DNA from: Streptomyces albogriseolus
Lineage (GTDB): Bacteria; Actinomycetota; Actinomycetes; Streptomycetales; Streptomycetaceae
Direction of reading: 5' to 3'
NCBI GenBank assembly: GCA_014650475.1
Contig: BMVA01000017.1
Coordinates: forward strand, 116,215-180,214
DNA length: 64,000 nt
A program made the position numbers and the translations under genes. Within the stretch, counting starts at the first letter, position 1. Each line of letters begins with the position of its first letter. The notes beneath the pieces were generated by a model. It was not told where the DNA came from. It worked only from the letters and a program-made list of their open reading frames with translations, and searched no databases. This document shows, in pieces, positions 15,792 through 26,122 of the stretch.

Positions 15792-17342
15792 TCAGCCCAT
15801 GAACTTCTTGAACTCGTCGGGCAGCTCGAAGTCCTTGCCGCCCTGCTGGGGCAGACCGAAGGCGCCTCCGCCCTGGGCCGCCGCCGCGCGGCGCGCGGCC
15901 TCCTCCTGCTCCTGCTGCTTGCGCTTCATCGGGTTGCCGGAGCGCTGCTTGCCCTTGGCCTGCTTCTGCTTCTTCTTGCCGCGGCCGGGACCGCCGCCCA
16001 TGCCCGGCATCCCGGGCATCCCCGGCATGCCGCCGCCCTGCGCCATGCGGGACATCATCTTCCGCGCCTCGAAGAACCGCTCGACCAGGTTCTTCACCGC
16101 GCTGACCTCGACACCGGAACCCTTGGCGATACGGGCGCGGCGCGAACCGTTGATGATCGTCGGGTCCTGGCGCTCGCCGGGCGTCATCGACTTGATGATC
16201 GCGGCGGTGCGGTCGACGTCCCGCTCGTCGAGGTTGTTGATCTGGTCCTTGATCTGGCCCATGCCCGGGAGCATGCCGAGCAGCTTGGAAATGGAGCCCA
16301 TCTTGCGGACCTGCTCCATCTGGGCGAGGAAGTCGTCCAGGGTGAAGTCCTGGCCCTTCTTCGACGCCAGCTTGGAGGCCATCCGCTCGGCCTCTTCCTG
16401 GCTGAACGTCTTCTCCGCCTGCTCGATCAGGGTGAGCAGGTCACCCATGTCGAGGATGCGGGAGGCCATCCGGTCCGGGTGGAAGGCGTCGAAGTCGTCG
16501 AGCTTCTCACCGTTGGACGCGAACATGATCGGCTTGCCGGTGACCTGCCGGATCGACAGGGCGGCGCCACCGCGGGCGTCACCGTCGAGCTTGGACAGCA
16601 CCACGCCATCGAAGCCGACGCCGTCGCGGAAGGCCTCGGCGGTGTTGACGGCGTCCTGGCCGATCATGGCGTCGACGACGAACAGGATCTCGTCAGGGCT
16701 GACGGCGTCCCTGATGTCCGCGGCCTGCTGCATCATCTCCTGGTCGATGCCCAGGCGGCCGGCGGTGTCCACGATCACGATGTCGTGGACCTTGGCGCGG
16801 GCGTGGTCGATGGAGTCCTTGGCGACCTTCACCGGGTCGCCGACGCCGTTGCCCGGCTCGGGCGCGTAGACGGCGACGCCGGCCCGCTCGGCGACCACGC
16901 TGAGCTGGTTGACGGCGTTGGGGCGCTGAAGGTCGGCGGCGACCAGCAGCGGGGAGTGGCCCTGGTCCTTGAGCCACTTGCCGAGCTTGCCCGCGAGGGT
17001 GGTCTTGCCGGCGCCCTGCAGACCCGCGAGCATGATCACGGTCGGGGGCTGCTTGGCGAAGCGCAGGCGGCGGGTCTCGCCGCCGAGGATCTGGACGAGC
17101 TCGTCGTTGACGATCTTGAGAACCTGCTGGGCAGGGTTCAGCGCCTTGGAGACCTCCGCGCCGAGCGCACGCTCCTTGACGTTCTTGATGAACGAGCGGA
17201 CGACGGGCAGGGCCACGTCGGCCTCGAGGAGGGCGATGCGGATCTCACGCGCCGTGGCGTCGATGTCCGCCTCGGACAACCTGCCTTTGCCGCGGAGGTT
17301 TTTGAAAGTCGCGCTGAGGCGGTCGGAGAGGGTATCGAACAC
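15792..17342 (-). CDS. ffh: Signal recognition particle protein Ffh (SRP54)
   Basis: Ffh binds signal sequences emerging from the ribosome and delivers them to FtsY at the membrane. The 516-residue protein has the N domain, the GTPase G domain (G1 GLQGAGKTT near 107-115; DTAGRLG; SKLDGDARGG), and a Met-rich M domain whose tail includes MPGMPGMPGM and a basic Gln/Lys-rich end. The GTG at 17342 (VFDTLSDRLS) is the conserved start. A -10-like TACCCT on the minus strand lies at 17389-17394. ftsY is 7 kb away in this window. Confidence 0.97.
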   Translation of the reverse strand: MFDTLSDRLSATFKNLRGKGRLSEADIDATAREIRIALLEADVALPVVRSFIKNVKERALGAEVSKALNPAQQVLKIVNDELVQILGGETRRLRFAKQPPTVIMLAGLQGAGKTTLAGKLGKWLKDQGHSPLLVAADLQRPNAVNQLSVVAERAGVAVYAPEPGNGVGDPVKVAKDSIDHARAKVHDIVIVDTAGRLGIDQEMMQQAADIRDAVSPDEILFVVDAMIGQDAVNTAEAFRDGVGFDGVVLSKLDGDARGGAALSIRQVTGKPIMFASNGEKLDDFDAFHPDRMASRILDMGDLLTLIEQAEKTFSQEEAERMASKLASKKGQDFTLDDFLAQMEQVRKMGSISKLLGMLPGMGQIKDQINNLDERDVDRTAAIIKSMTPGERQDPTIINGSRRARIAKGSGVEVSAVKNLVERFFEARKMMSRMAQGGGMPGMPGMPGMGGGPGRGKKKQKQAKGKQRSGNPMKRKQQEQEEAARRAAAAQGGGAFGLPQQGGKDFELPDEFKKFMG

Positions 17343-17412
17343 GGTGGCGTCGGTCCTCGAGGTCGGGGGCGGAACTGGGCTGCCCTCCAGGGTATCCGGC
17401 CCCGCAAGCAAA

Positions 17413-17482
17413 TCGCCCCCGCCTGCCGTGGCCGGCGGCCGGGGGCGAGGCCCGTGCCGCACACGCTTCCGTGCGGCACGGG
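17413..17482 (-). terminator. Tandem hairpins after glnD
   Basis: The first hairpin has perfect 12-base arms CCCGTGCCGCAC (17451-17462) and GTGCGGCACGGG (17471-17482), 5 bp past the glnD stop. The second has 9-base arms TCGCCCCCG and CGGGGGCGA (17413-17421, 17440-17448). They end the amtB-glnK-glnD transcript before ffh. Confidence 0.8.
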
Positions 17483-17487
17483 GGTGG

Positions 17488-19929
17488 TCACGCCCGCAGT
17501 GCCTCCTCCAGCTTCCGTGCCACAGCCACCGCCTCCTCACCCGGCAAGGGCACACCCTGCTCCTGCGTCACGTAAAAGGCGTCCACCGCGTTCGCGCCCA
17601 AGGTGCTCACATGCGCACTCCGCACCCGTACCGCCGCGTCCTCCAGCGCCCGCCCGATGCGGAACAGCAGGCCCGGCGCGTCCTGCGCGCGCACCTCGAT
17701 CACCGTGGCGTGCCGGGACGCGGCCGGGGCGACCGTCACCCGCGGGGGCGGGGCGACCACCCCGCGGCGCCTCGGGTACGCGGCGTCCCGTTCGGCGAGA
17801 CGGGCGGAGATGTCCAGGCTGCCGTCCAGGGCACGCACCAGGTCGGCGCGGAGCCGGGCGGCCTGCGGCAGCGAGCCGTACTCGGCGGCGACCCGCCAGT
17901 CCAGCAGCAGCACGGAGCCGTCGACGCCGTCCGGGAGATCCAGCGAGCGCAGTTCGGCCGTGCGCACGGTCAGCCGGTGCATGGCGAGCACGCCGGCCAC
18001 CGCGGGCAGCACGCCCGCCTGCTCGGGCACGGCGATCAGCAGCTCCACGCCGAGCGGTTCCGGGTCGTCGGAGGGCTCGGCGGCCGGCTCCGTCTGCGCC
18101 CGCAGGGACAGCACGGGGGCGCCGGTGGCGACGGCCTCCAGGGCGAGCCGCTCGTGCTGCGCGGTGGGCAGGGCCTCCTCGGGGTCGGGCGGAGTCTGGC
18201 CCGCCAGCACGGCGGAGACCCGCTTGACCAGGTCGGCGACCAGTGCGGCGCGCCAGGAGGACCAGGCGGCCGGTCCGGTGGCGAGGGCGTCCGCCTCGGT
18301 GAGGGCGTGCAGCAGCTCCAGCGTGCCCGGGGAGCCGACGGCCTCGGCGACGGACCGCACGGTGGCGGGGTCGTCGAGGTCGCGCCGGGTGGCGGTCTCC
18401 ACGAGCAGCAGGTGGTGGCGTACGAGGGTGGCGACCACGGTGACGTCGGCGGGGTCGAAGCCGATGCGGGCGGCCACGTCCCGGGCGATGACCTCCCCCG
18501 CGACCGAGTGGTCGCCGGGCCAGCCCTTGCCGATGTCGTGCAGCAGGGCGGCGATGAGCAGCAGGTCGGGGCGGCTGACCCGGCGGGTGAACGCGGAGGC
18601 GCGCACGGCGGTCTCGATGAGGTGCCGGTCGACGGTCCACAGGTGGACGGCGTTGCGCTGCGGGCGGCAGCGCACCCGGTCCCAGTCGGGGAGCAGCAGG
18701 CTGATCAGGCCCTCGGCCTCCAGCGCCTCCCAGACGTCGACGGTGGGCCGGCCGGAGCCCAGCAGGGTGAGGAGCTGCTGGCGTGCCTCGGCGGGCCAGG
18801 GCGAGGGGAGGGCGCGGGCGCCGGCGGCCATACGGCGTACGGCGTGCAGGTTGAGGGGGAGGCCGGCCTGGGCGGCGGCGGCCGCGGCGCGGAGCGGGAG
18901 CACGGGGTCGCGGTCGGGGCGCGCGGCGCGGGCGAGCACCACTTCGCCGTCCTGCTCCACGACGCCCTCGGCGAGCGGGGACCGCTCGGGCGCGGGCTTG
19001 CCTCCGCCCAGCATGGCGCGCAGCCGGGGCCGTACGGACCGGGAGCGCAGGACGCGGCCGACCTCGCGCCAGGTGACGTCGCCCGCGTAGGCGATGACCC
19101 GGGCGGCCTCGTAGACCTGGCGGAGCAGGGCGTCGGCGTCGAGCAGGCCGAGTTCGGCGGCGACCTGGTCCTGTTCCTGGAGGGCGAGCCGGTCGGTGGC
19201 GCGTCCCGTGGTCAGGTGCAGGGCGTCGCGTACGTCGAGGAGGCCGGAGCGGGCCTCGGCGAGTCCTTCGCGGGGGGCGTCGGCGAGCCAGGAGGCGGCC
19301 ACCGCGCGCAGGGCGGTGACGTCGCGCAGTCCGCCGCGGGCCTCCTTGAGGTCGGGTTCCAGGAGGTACTGCAGTTCGCCCTGGCGTGCGGCGCGCTCCT
19401 CGCACAGCTCCCGGAGGGCGGGCAGCCGCTTGGGGGCCTGGTTGCGCCAGTCGGCGAGGACGGTGGTGCGCAGGGCGGTGGTGAGGCCGAGGTCGCCGGC
19501 GATGTGCCGGGCGTCCAGCAGGCCGAGCTGGACCTTGAGGTCCTCCCCCGCGGTCCTGCGGGCCTCCGCCGGGGTGCGGACGGAGTGGTCGAGGGCGAGG
19601 CCGAGGTCCCAGACCGGGTACCAGAGGCGGTCGGCGAGCGCGGAGACGGCGCCGGTGGCGCTGCCGTCGTGGAGCAGCAGCAGGTCGAGGTCGCTGCGCG
19701 GGGAGAGTTCCGCGCGTCCGTAGCCGCCGACGGCGACGAGGGACACCCCGCGCGCTCCGGGGGCGCCGGCCGCGAAGAGTCCGGCGAGCCAATCGTCGGT
19801 GAGACCGGCGAGCGCGGAACGGCGCGGCGGCCCGGACCGCGCCTTCTCGTTGAGAAGGCGCAGCCGGGCCGCCGCGTAGCCGCCGGGTCCCGAGTTCTCT
19901 GCCTGGCCGTGCATGTCCGTCCTCGTCAC
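17488..19929 (-). CDS. glnD: GlnD, PII nucleotidyltransferase
   Basis: GlnD covalently modifies GlnK in response to nitrogen state. In S. coelicolor it adenylylates rather than uridylylates GlnK at Tyr51 (established knowledge). The 813-residue protein has the nucleotidyltransferase motif VGGYGRAELSPRSDLDLLL (residues 67-85), a long linker, the HD motif LLHDIGKGWPGDHS, and two C-terminal ACT domains. The GTG at 19929 has AGGAG seven bases upstream and starts 29 bp after the glnK stop. A frame extension overlapping glnK is rejected. Confidence 0.96.
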   Translation of the reverse strand: MTRTDMHGQAENSGPGGYAAARLRLLNEKARSGPPRRSALAGLTDDWLAGLFAAGAPGARGVSLVAVGGYGRAELSPRSDLDLLLLHDGSATGAVSALADRLWYPVWDLGLALDHSVRTPAEARRTAGEDLKVQLGLLDARHIAGDLGLTTALRTTVLADWRNQAPKRLPALRELCEERAARQGELQYLLEPDLKEARGGLRDVTALRAVAASWLADAPREGLAEARSGLLDVRDALHLTTGRATDRLALQEQDQVAAELGLLDADALLRQVYEAARVIAYAGDVTWREVGRVLRSRSVRPRLRAMLGGGKPAPERSPLAEGVVEQDGEVVLARAARPDRDPVLPLRAAAAAAQAGLPLNLHAVRRMAAGARALPSPWPAEARQQLLTLLGSGRPTVDVWEALEAEGLISLLLPDWDRVRCRPQRNAVHLWTVDRHLIETAVRASAFTRRVSRPDLLLIAALLHDIGKGWPGDHSVAGEVIARDVAARIGFDPADVTVVATLVRHHLLLVETATRRDLDDPATVRSVAEAVGSPGTLELLHALTEADALATGPAAWSSWRAALVADLVKRVSAVLAGQTPPDPEEALPTAQHERLALEAVATGAPVLSLRAQTEPAAEPSDDPEPLGVELLIAVPEQAGVLPAVAGVLAMHRLTVRTAELRSLDLPDGVDGSVLLLDWRVAAEYGSLPQAARLRADLVRALDGSLDISARLAERDAAYPRRRGVVAPPPRVTVAPAASRHATVIEVRAQDAPGLLFRIGRALEDAAVRVRSAHVSTLGANAVDAFYVTQEQGVPLPGEEAVAVARKLEEALRA

Positions 19930-19958
19930 CCGGCGACTCCTGTTCGGTCGGTCTGCTG

Positions 19959-21980
<2,022 letters not shown>

Positions 21981-23477
21981 TCAGACCGCCTGGGCGGTCT
22001 CGGGCAGCTCGGCCGCGAGCCGCTCGGTGAGCTCGACGACCTGGGCGAGCTCGCCGAAGTCGCGTACGGCGGTGTCGACGGTCTTTCGGATACGAGTGTT
22101 GACCCGCTCGGAGCGGACCTTCTTGGCCGCCTTGATGGCCTCGGTGGCGAGAACCGTGCTCTGCTCGGGCTCGCGCTGGAGCAGATGGACCGTGGCCATG
22201 CCGATCAGGTTGAGGGCGTAGGAGCGCTGGTGCTCGCCGCCTTCCCGGCCGAACAGCTCCACGGCCCGCTTCATCAGCGGCTCGGCGAGCGAGGCGTACG
22301 TGGGGCTGCGGCCCGCGACATAGGCGAGGTCGCGGAAGGAGTGGCTGTTCTCCGCGTACAGCTCGGCCTCGGAGAAGAAGCGGATCCAGTCGGGGTCCGG
22401 CTCGTCCCACTCGTCGGCCTCGGCGAAGGTGTCCTCGGCCATGCGGACGGCGCGCTTGCAGCGGCCGGGCTGGCCCATGTTGGCGTAGGCGCGGGCCTCC
22501 ATCGCATACAGCATGGACTGGACGCGAGGGCCGGCGCAGTCGCGGCTGCCGTACTGGGCGAGGTGGATGAGCTCCAGGGCGTCCTCGGGCCGGCCGAGGT
22601 GGATCATCTGCCGGCTCATGTTGGAGAGCACGTAGGAGCCGAGCGGCCGGTCGCCGGCCTCCTTGGCGGCGTGCAGGGCGAGCACGAAGTACTTCTGCGC
22701 GGTGGGCTGCAGCCCCACGTCGTACGACATCCAGCCGGCCAGCTCGGCGAGCTCGGCGGCGACCTTGAACAGCCGCTTGGTGGTGGCCTCCGGCTGGGGC
22801 TCCTGGAGCAGGTCGGTGACCTCGTGGAGCTGGCCGACGACGGCCTTGCGGCGCAGTCCGCCGCCGCACTGGGCGTCCCACTGCCGGAACATCACGGTGG
22901 TGGTCTCCAGCAGGTCCAGCTCCGGCTTCGACAGCCGGCCGCGGGCGCGCGCCGAGGAGGGGGCGACGTCCGGCTCGGGCCTGGCGAGCGGGCCGGACGG
23001 CGAGGGGACGAGCCAGCGCTGCATGGGCTCGATGAGGGACGGGCCCGCGGAGAGGGCCAGCGAGCTCCCGAGGAAGCCGCGCCGCGCCAGCATCAGGTCG
23101 CTGCGCGAGAACTCGCTGAGCAGGGCCACGGTCTGCGGGCCCGTCCAGGGGAGGTCGACGCCGGTCGCGGAGGGTGCCGGGCGGGTGGTGCGCAGGCCCA
23201 GGTCCTCCACGGAGACGACGACACCGAAACGCTCGGAGAACAGCTCGGAGAGGATGCGCGGGATCGGCTCGCGCGGGTTCTCCCCGTCCAGCCAGCGGCG
23301 GACGCGGGAGGTGTCGGTGGAGATGTGGTTGGCGCCCAACTGGCGTGCTCTGCGGTTCACTTGGCGGGCGAGCTCGCCCTTGGACCAGCCGCTGCGGGCG
23401 AACCACGAGGTGAGCAGCTCGTTCGGGCGCTTCTCCGCACTCGCAGAACTCGTCCCGCCACCGCCGTTGCCGCCCAC
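21981..23477 (-). CDS. nsdA: NsdA, negative regulator of sporulation and antibiotic production
   Basis: The 498-residue protein is nearly identical in memory to S. coelicolor NsdA, whose loss increases actinorhodin and sporulation. The N-terminus (KRPNELLTSWFARSGWSKGELARQVNRRARQLG) resembles a helix-turn-helix. The rest is helical with TPR-like repeats, for example around ATTKRLFKVAAELAELAGWM and RVQSMLYAMEARAYANMGQ. A hydrophobic-rich stretch (RRGFLGSSLALSAGPSL) follows the HTH region. The GTG at 23477 begins VGGNGGGGTSSASAEKRP, the conserved start. The frame continues upstream into the promoter region without similarity. Confidence 0.93.
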   Translation of the reverse strand: MGGNGGGGTSSASAEKRPNELLTSWFARSGWSKGELARQVNRRARQLGANHISTDTSRVRRWLDGENPREPIPRILSELFSERFGVVVSVEDLGLRTTRPAPSATGVDLPWTGPQTVALLSEFSRSDLMLARRGFLGSSLALSAGPSLIEPMQRWLVPSPSGPLARPEPDVAPSSARARGRLSKPELDLLETTTVMFRQWDAQCGGGLRRKAVVGQLHEVTDLLQEPQPEATTKRLFKVAAELAELAGWMSYDVGLQPTAQKYFVLALHAAKEAGDRPLGSYVLSNMSRQMIHLGRPEDALELIHLAQYGSRDCAGPRVQSMLYAMEARAYANMGQPGRCKRAVRMAEDTFAEADEWDEPDPDWIRFFSEAELYAENSHSFRDLAYVAGRSPTYASLAEPLMKRAVELFGREGGEHQRSYALNLIGMATVHLLQREPEQSTVLATEAIKAAKKVRSERVNTRIRKTVDTAVRDFGELAQVVELTERLAAELPETAQAV

Positions 23478-23924
23478 TGGAACGCCCCCATCCCTGAGAA
23501 CCACTTGTCGCTGAGTGCGCCAAGCCCTATCAGAATGCCGGTAGTTGGGGCCGCCCGTCCGGCGATTGCCACCCCGCGAACGGAAAGCCGACTTGCCTCC
23601 GGCATACCCACGCCTGCATGTGCCCCGTCCGAACCGTGCACACACAGTAACCCGATGATCACCCGCCTCACCATGACGGAACCTCAATCGCCACCATTCG
23701 CCACCCCTTCGAATGAACGCACCGTCGCCGTCCCGCGATTGACTTGACACAGGACAGACAAGAGCGGATGCAGCGGTGCGCTAAGGGGCGCGCGACGCCC
23801 ATCGCACCACCCCGCGCGCAACAAGGCGCCGGTTGGCGCGGGTCGCACCGGGAAGCCGGAAACAGAGAGTCACACTCTGCGTCCGCTACGTAACCACCAG
23901 CGCGCCGGACCCGTTGGAGGGGGC
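23478..23924. other. 447-bp divergent promoter region, nsdA / primase-like gene
   Basis: This is a relatively AT-richer region separating two divergent genes. TTGACTTGACA near 23738-23748 could serve as a plus-strand -35, and a GGAGGGGGC ribosome site precedes the next gene. No RNA gene or repeat was seen. Confidence 0.4.
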
Positions 23925-24590
23925 ATGGGCTTCACGATCGGCATCAGTCGGGGCATCCGTGACATCCGGTCCGGCTCGCGGCGGCGCGGCCGCTCCTCGG
24001 ACGGCACGGTCGTGGCGGAGTACACGGGACTGTGGGGCTGGGACGTGGTGCCGGGCGTCCGCGCCGTCGCCGGGTCCTGCTCCTGCGGCCGCTCGGGCTG
24101 CCGGGCTCCGGGCGCCCACCCCCTGGAGCACGCGCCGGTGATCCGCGCGGGCGCGCCGCTGGACGAGGTGACCGCGCTCTGGTCGGAGTTCCCGGGCGCC
24201 TCGGTGATGCTGCCCGTCGGGCGGGCGTTCGACGTGATCGAGGTGGCGGAGCCCGCCGGGCGTCACGCCCTGGCGCGGCTGGAGCGGATGGGCCTCCCGG
24301 TCGGGCCGGTCGCCGCCACCCCGGACGGCCGCGCCCAGTTCCTCGTCGCCCCGGGCGCCGCGGCCGCCCTGCCCGATCTGCTGTACCGCATGGGCTGGGA
24401 CGACCCGGACGCCCTCGACCTGCGCGGCCTGGGACGCGGTACGCACATCACGGCACCGCCGTCGGACCGCGCCGGCCTCGGCCCGGTGCACTGGCTGCGC
24501 TCCCCCGCCCTGGACTCCGCCTCCCGGCCGCCGGAGGCGCGGCTGCTGCTCGGCACGCTGGCGTACGTGGCGCACCGCTCGGGCTCCTGA
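23925..24590 (+). CDS. Stand-alone primase-polymerase (Prim-Pol) N-terminal-like domain, probably inactive
   Basis: The 221-residue protein resembles the bifunctional DNA primase/polymerase N-terminal domain found in phage and plasmid replication proteins. It includes the Trp-Gly-Trp-Asp-Val-Pro entry, a Cys cluster (SCSCGRSGC), and a Gly-rich AxxxPLDEVTALWSEFPGA motif. Active enzymes carry a DxD metal pair; here the matching stretch reads FDVIEVAE, so the pair is not conserved. There is no helicase partner. It is a chromosomal orphan seen across Streptomyces next to nsdA. A strong GGAGGGGGC precedes the ATG. The function is unknown. Confidence 0.8.
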   Translation: MGFTIGISRGIRDIRSGSRRRGRSSDGTVVAEYTGLWGWDVVPGVRAVAGSCSCGRSGCRAPGAHPLEHAPVIRAGAPLDEVTALWSEFPGASVMLPVGRAFDVIEVAEPAGRHALARLERMGLPVGPVAATPDGRAQFLVAPGAAAALPDLLYRMGWDDPDALDLRGLGRGTHITAPPSDRAGLGPVHWLRSPALDSASRPPEARLLLGTLAYVAHRSGS

Positions 24591-24607
24591 CCCCCTTCCG
24601 GTACGGC

Positions 24608-24648
24608 GAAGCGCCCGTCCCCCGACCGTTTCCGGGGGCGGGCGCTTC
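24608..24648. terminator. Bidirectional terminator before ftsY
   Basis: Arms GAAGCGCCCG-t-CCCCCG and CGGGGG-CGGGCGCTTC pair with one bulge and a 7-8 nt loop between two convergent genes. Confidence 0.85.
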
Positions 24649-24680
24649 CTCGCGTACGGGGCCGGACGGCTCCGGGGGTG

Positions 24681-25883
24681 TCACTCCCCCAGCAGGGCGT
24701 CCACGAAGGCCTCGGGCTCGAACGGCGCGAGGTCGTCCGCGCCCTCGCCGAGACCGATCAGTTTGACCGGGACGCCCAGCTCGCGCTGGACGGCGATGAC
24801 GATGCCGCCCTTGGCGGTGCCGTCGAGCTTGGTGAGCACGATGCCGGTGATGTCGACGACCTCGGCGAAGACCCGCGCCTGCACCAGACCGTTCTGCCCG
24901 GTGGTGGCGTCGAGCACCAGCAGCACCTCGTCCAGCGGGGCCTGCTTCTCGACGACCCGCTTGACCTTGCCGAGCTCGTCCATGAGGCCCGTCTTGGTGT
25001 GCAGCCGGCCGGCGGTGTCGATGAGCACCGCGTCGGCGCCCATCTCCTTGCCCTCCTTGACCGCGTCGAACGCGACGGAGGCCGGGTCGCCGGCCTCCGG
25101 GCCGCGCACGGTGTGGGCGCCGACCCGCTCGCCCCAGGTCTGCAGCTGGTCCGCGGCGGCGGCGCGGAAGGTGTCCGCGGCGCCGAGGACGACGGTGTTG
25201 CCGTCGGCGACCAGGACGCGGGCGAGCTTGCCGGTGGTGGTGGTCTTGCCAGTGCCGTTGACGCCGACGACCATCACGACGCCGGGGCCGCCGTTGGGGT
25301 TCTCCGTGTGCACGGTGCGGTCCATCTGGGGACCGACCAGCGTGATCAGCTCCTCGCGGAGCAGTCCGCGCAGCTCCTCGGGGGTGCGGGTGCCGAGCAC
25401 CTTGACCCGCTCGCGCAGCCGGTCGACCAGCTCCTGGGTGGGCTGGACGCCGACGTCGGCGGTGAGCAGGGTGTCCTCGATCTCCTCCCAGGTGTCCTCG
25501 TCGAGGTGCTCGCGGGACAGCAGGGTGAGCAGGCCCTTGCCCAGGGCGTTCTGCGACCGGGACAGCCGGGCGCGCAGCCGGATCAGACGGCCGGCGGTGG
25601 GCTCCGGGATCTCGATCTCGGGAGCCTCGGCGGCGGGCGGTTCCTCGATGACGACGGGACCGGCGCCCGCCGGAAGATCAACCTCCTCGATGGTGCGCCG
25701 CGGTTCCTCCCGCGGCGTCTCGGCCTCTTCGCCGACGTGCGGCTCGGCCGGCGGGGCGGTGATGTCGGGCGCGGCGGGCGGCGGCGGGGGCAGCGGCTTC
25801 TTGCGCCGGCTCCCGACGATGAGCCCGCCGAGCGCGCCGAGCACGACCACGGCGATGACTACAGCAAGGATGACGATGTCCAT
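24681..25883 (-). CDS. ftsY: Signal recognition particle receptor FtsY
   Basis: FtsY docks SRP-ribosome complexes at the membrane. The 400-residue protein starts with a true membrane helix (MDIVILAVVIAVVVLGALGG), typical for actinobacterial FtsY. An acidic/proline-rich linker and the NG GTPase domain follow (GVNGTGKTTTTGKL; DTAGRLHT; TKLDGTAKGG). The ATG at 25883 is chosen because the upstream extension has no similarity. It pairs functionally with ffh in this window. Confidence 0.97.
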   Translation of the reverse strand: MDIVILAVVIAVVVLGALGGLIVGSRRKKPLPPPPPAAPDITAPPAEPHVGEEAETPREEPRRTIEEVDLPAGAGPVVIEEPPAAEAPEIEIPEPTAGRLIRLRARLSRSQNALGKGLLTLLSREHLDEDTWEEIEDTLLTADVGVQPTQELVDRLRERVKVLGTRTPEELRGLLREELITLVGPQMDRTVHTENPNGGPGVVMVVGVNGTGKTTTTGKLARVLVADGNTVVLGAADTFRAAAADQLQTWGERVGAHTVRGPEAGDPASVAFDAVKEGKEMGADAVLIDTAGRLHTKTGLMDELGKVKRVVEKQAPLDEVLLVLDATTGQNGLVQARVFAEVVDITGIVLTKLDGTAKGGIVIAVQRELGVPVKLIGLGEGADDLAPFEPEAFVDALLGE

Positions 25884-25944
25884 AACCCGTCCAGTATCAG
25901 CCATGCTGCCCCCGAGGCCCCTGCCCCCGACGCGCCCCACTTGA

Positions 25945-26044
25945 GACGCCCCGAGGGGCGCGGGGAACCGCGCGCCCCTCTCTCACCCGCCCGCGCGAGC
26001 CCACGAACGCCGCTGCCCCGGCTCGGACGAGACCGAACCGGGGC
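25945..26044. repeat. Streptomyces intergenic palindromic repeat between glcP and ftsY
   Basis: The segment GCCCCGAGGGGC (25948-25959), followed by GCGCGGGGAACCGCGCGC, matches the interspersed GGGCGCGGGGAACTGCGCG-type element that I recall as common between Streptomyces genes. A second hairpin (GCCCCGGCTCGG with CCGAACCGGGGC) spans 26015-26044. It may act as a REP-like or termination element. Confidence 0.65.
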
Positions 26045-26063
26045 GGGTGGGGGGTGGCACACA

Positions 26064-26101
26064 CGAGGGGCAGGGCAGCGGGGAGGTGACCCCGCCCCTC
26101 G
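26064..26101 (-). terminator. Hairpin downstream of glcP
   Basis: Outer arms CGAGGGGC and GCCCCTCG enclose an inner GGGG...CCCC stem. It lies about 20 bp past the glcP stop. Confidence 0.65.
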
Positions 26102-26122
26102 GGTCTTTGGGGAGGAGGGGCG

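Noticed and set aside
17537-19792. 751-codon minus-strand frame inside glnD
   Set aside because: It is the +1 shadow of glnD. The product is Arg/Pro-rich with no domain, while the glnD frame has all its motifs.
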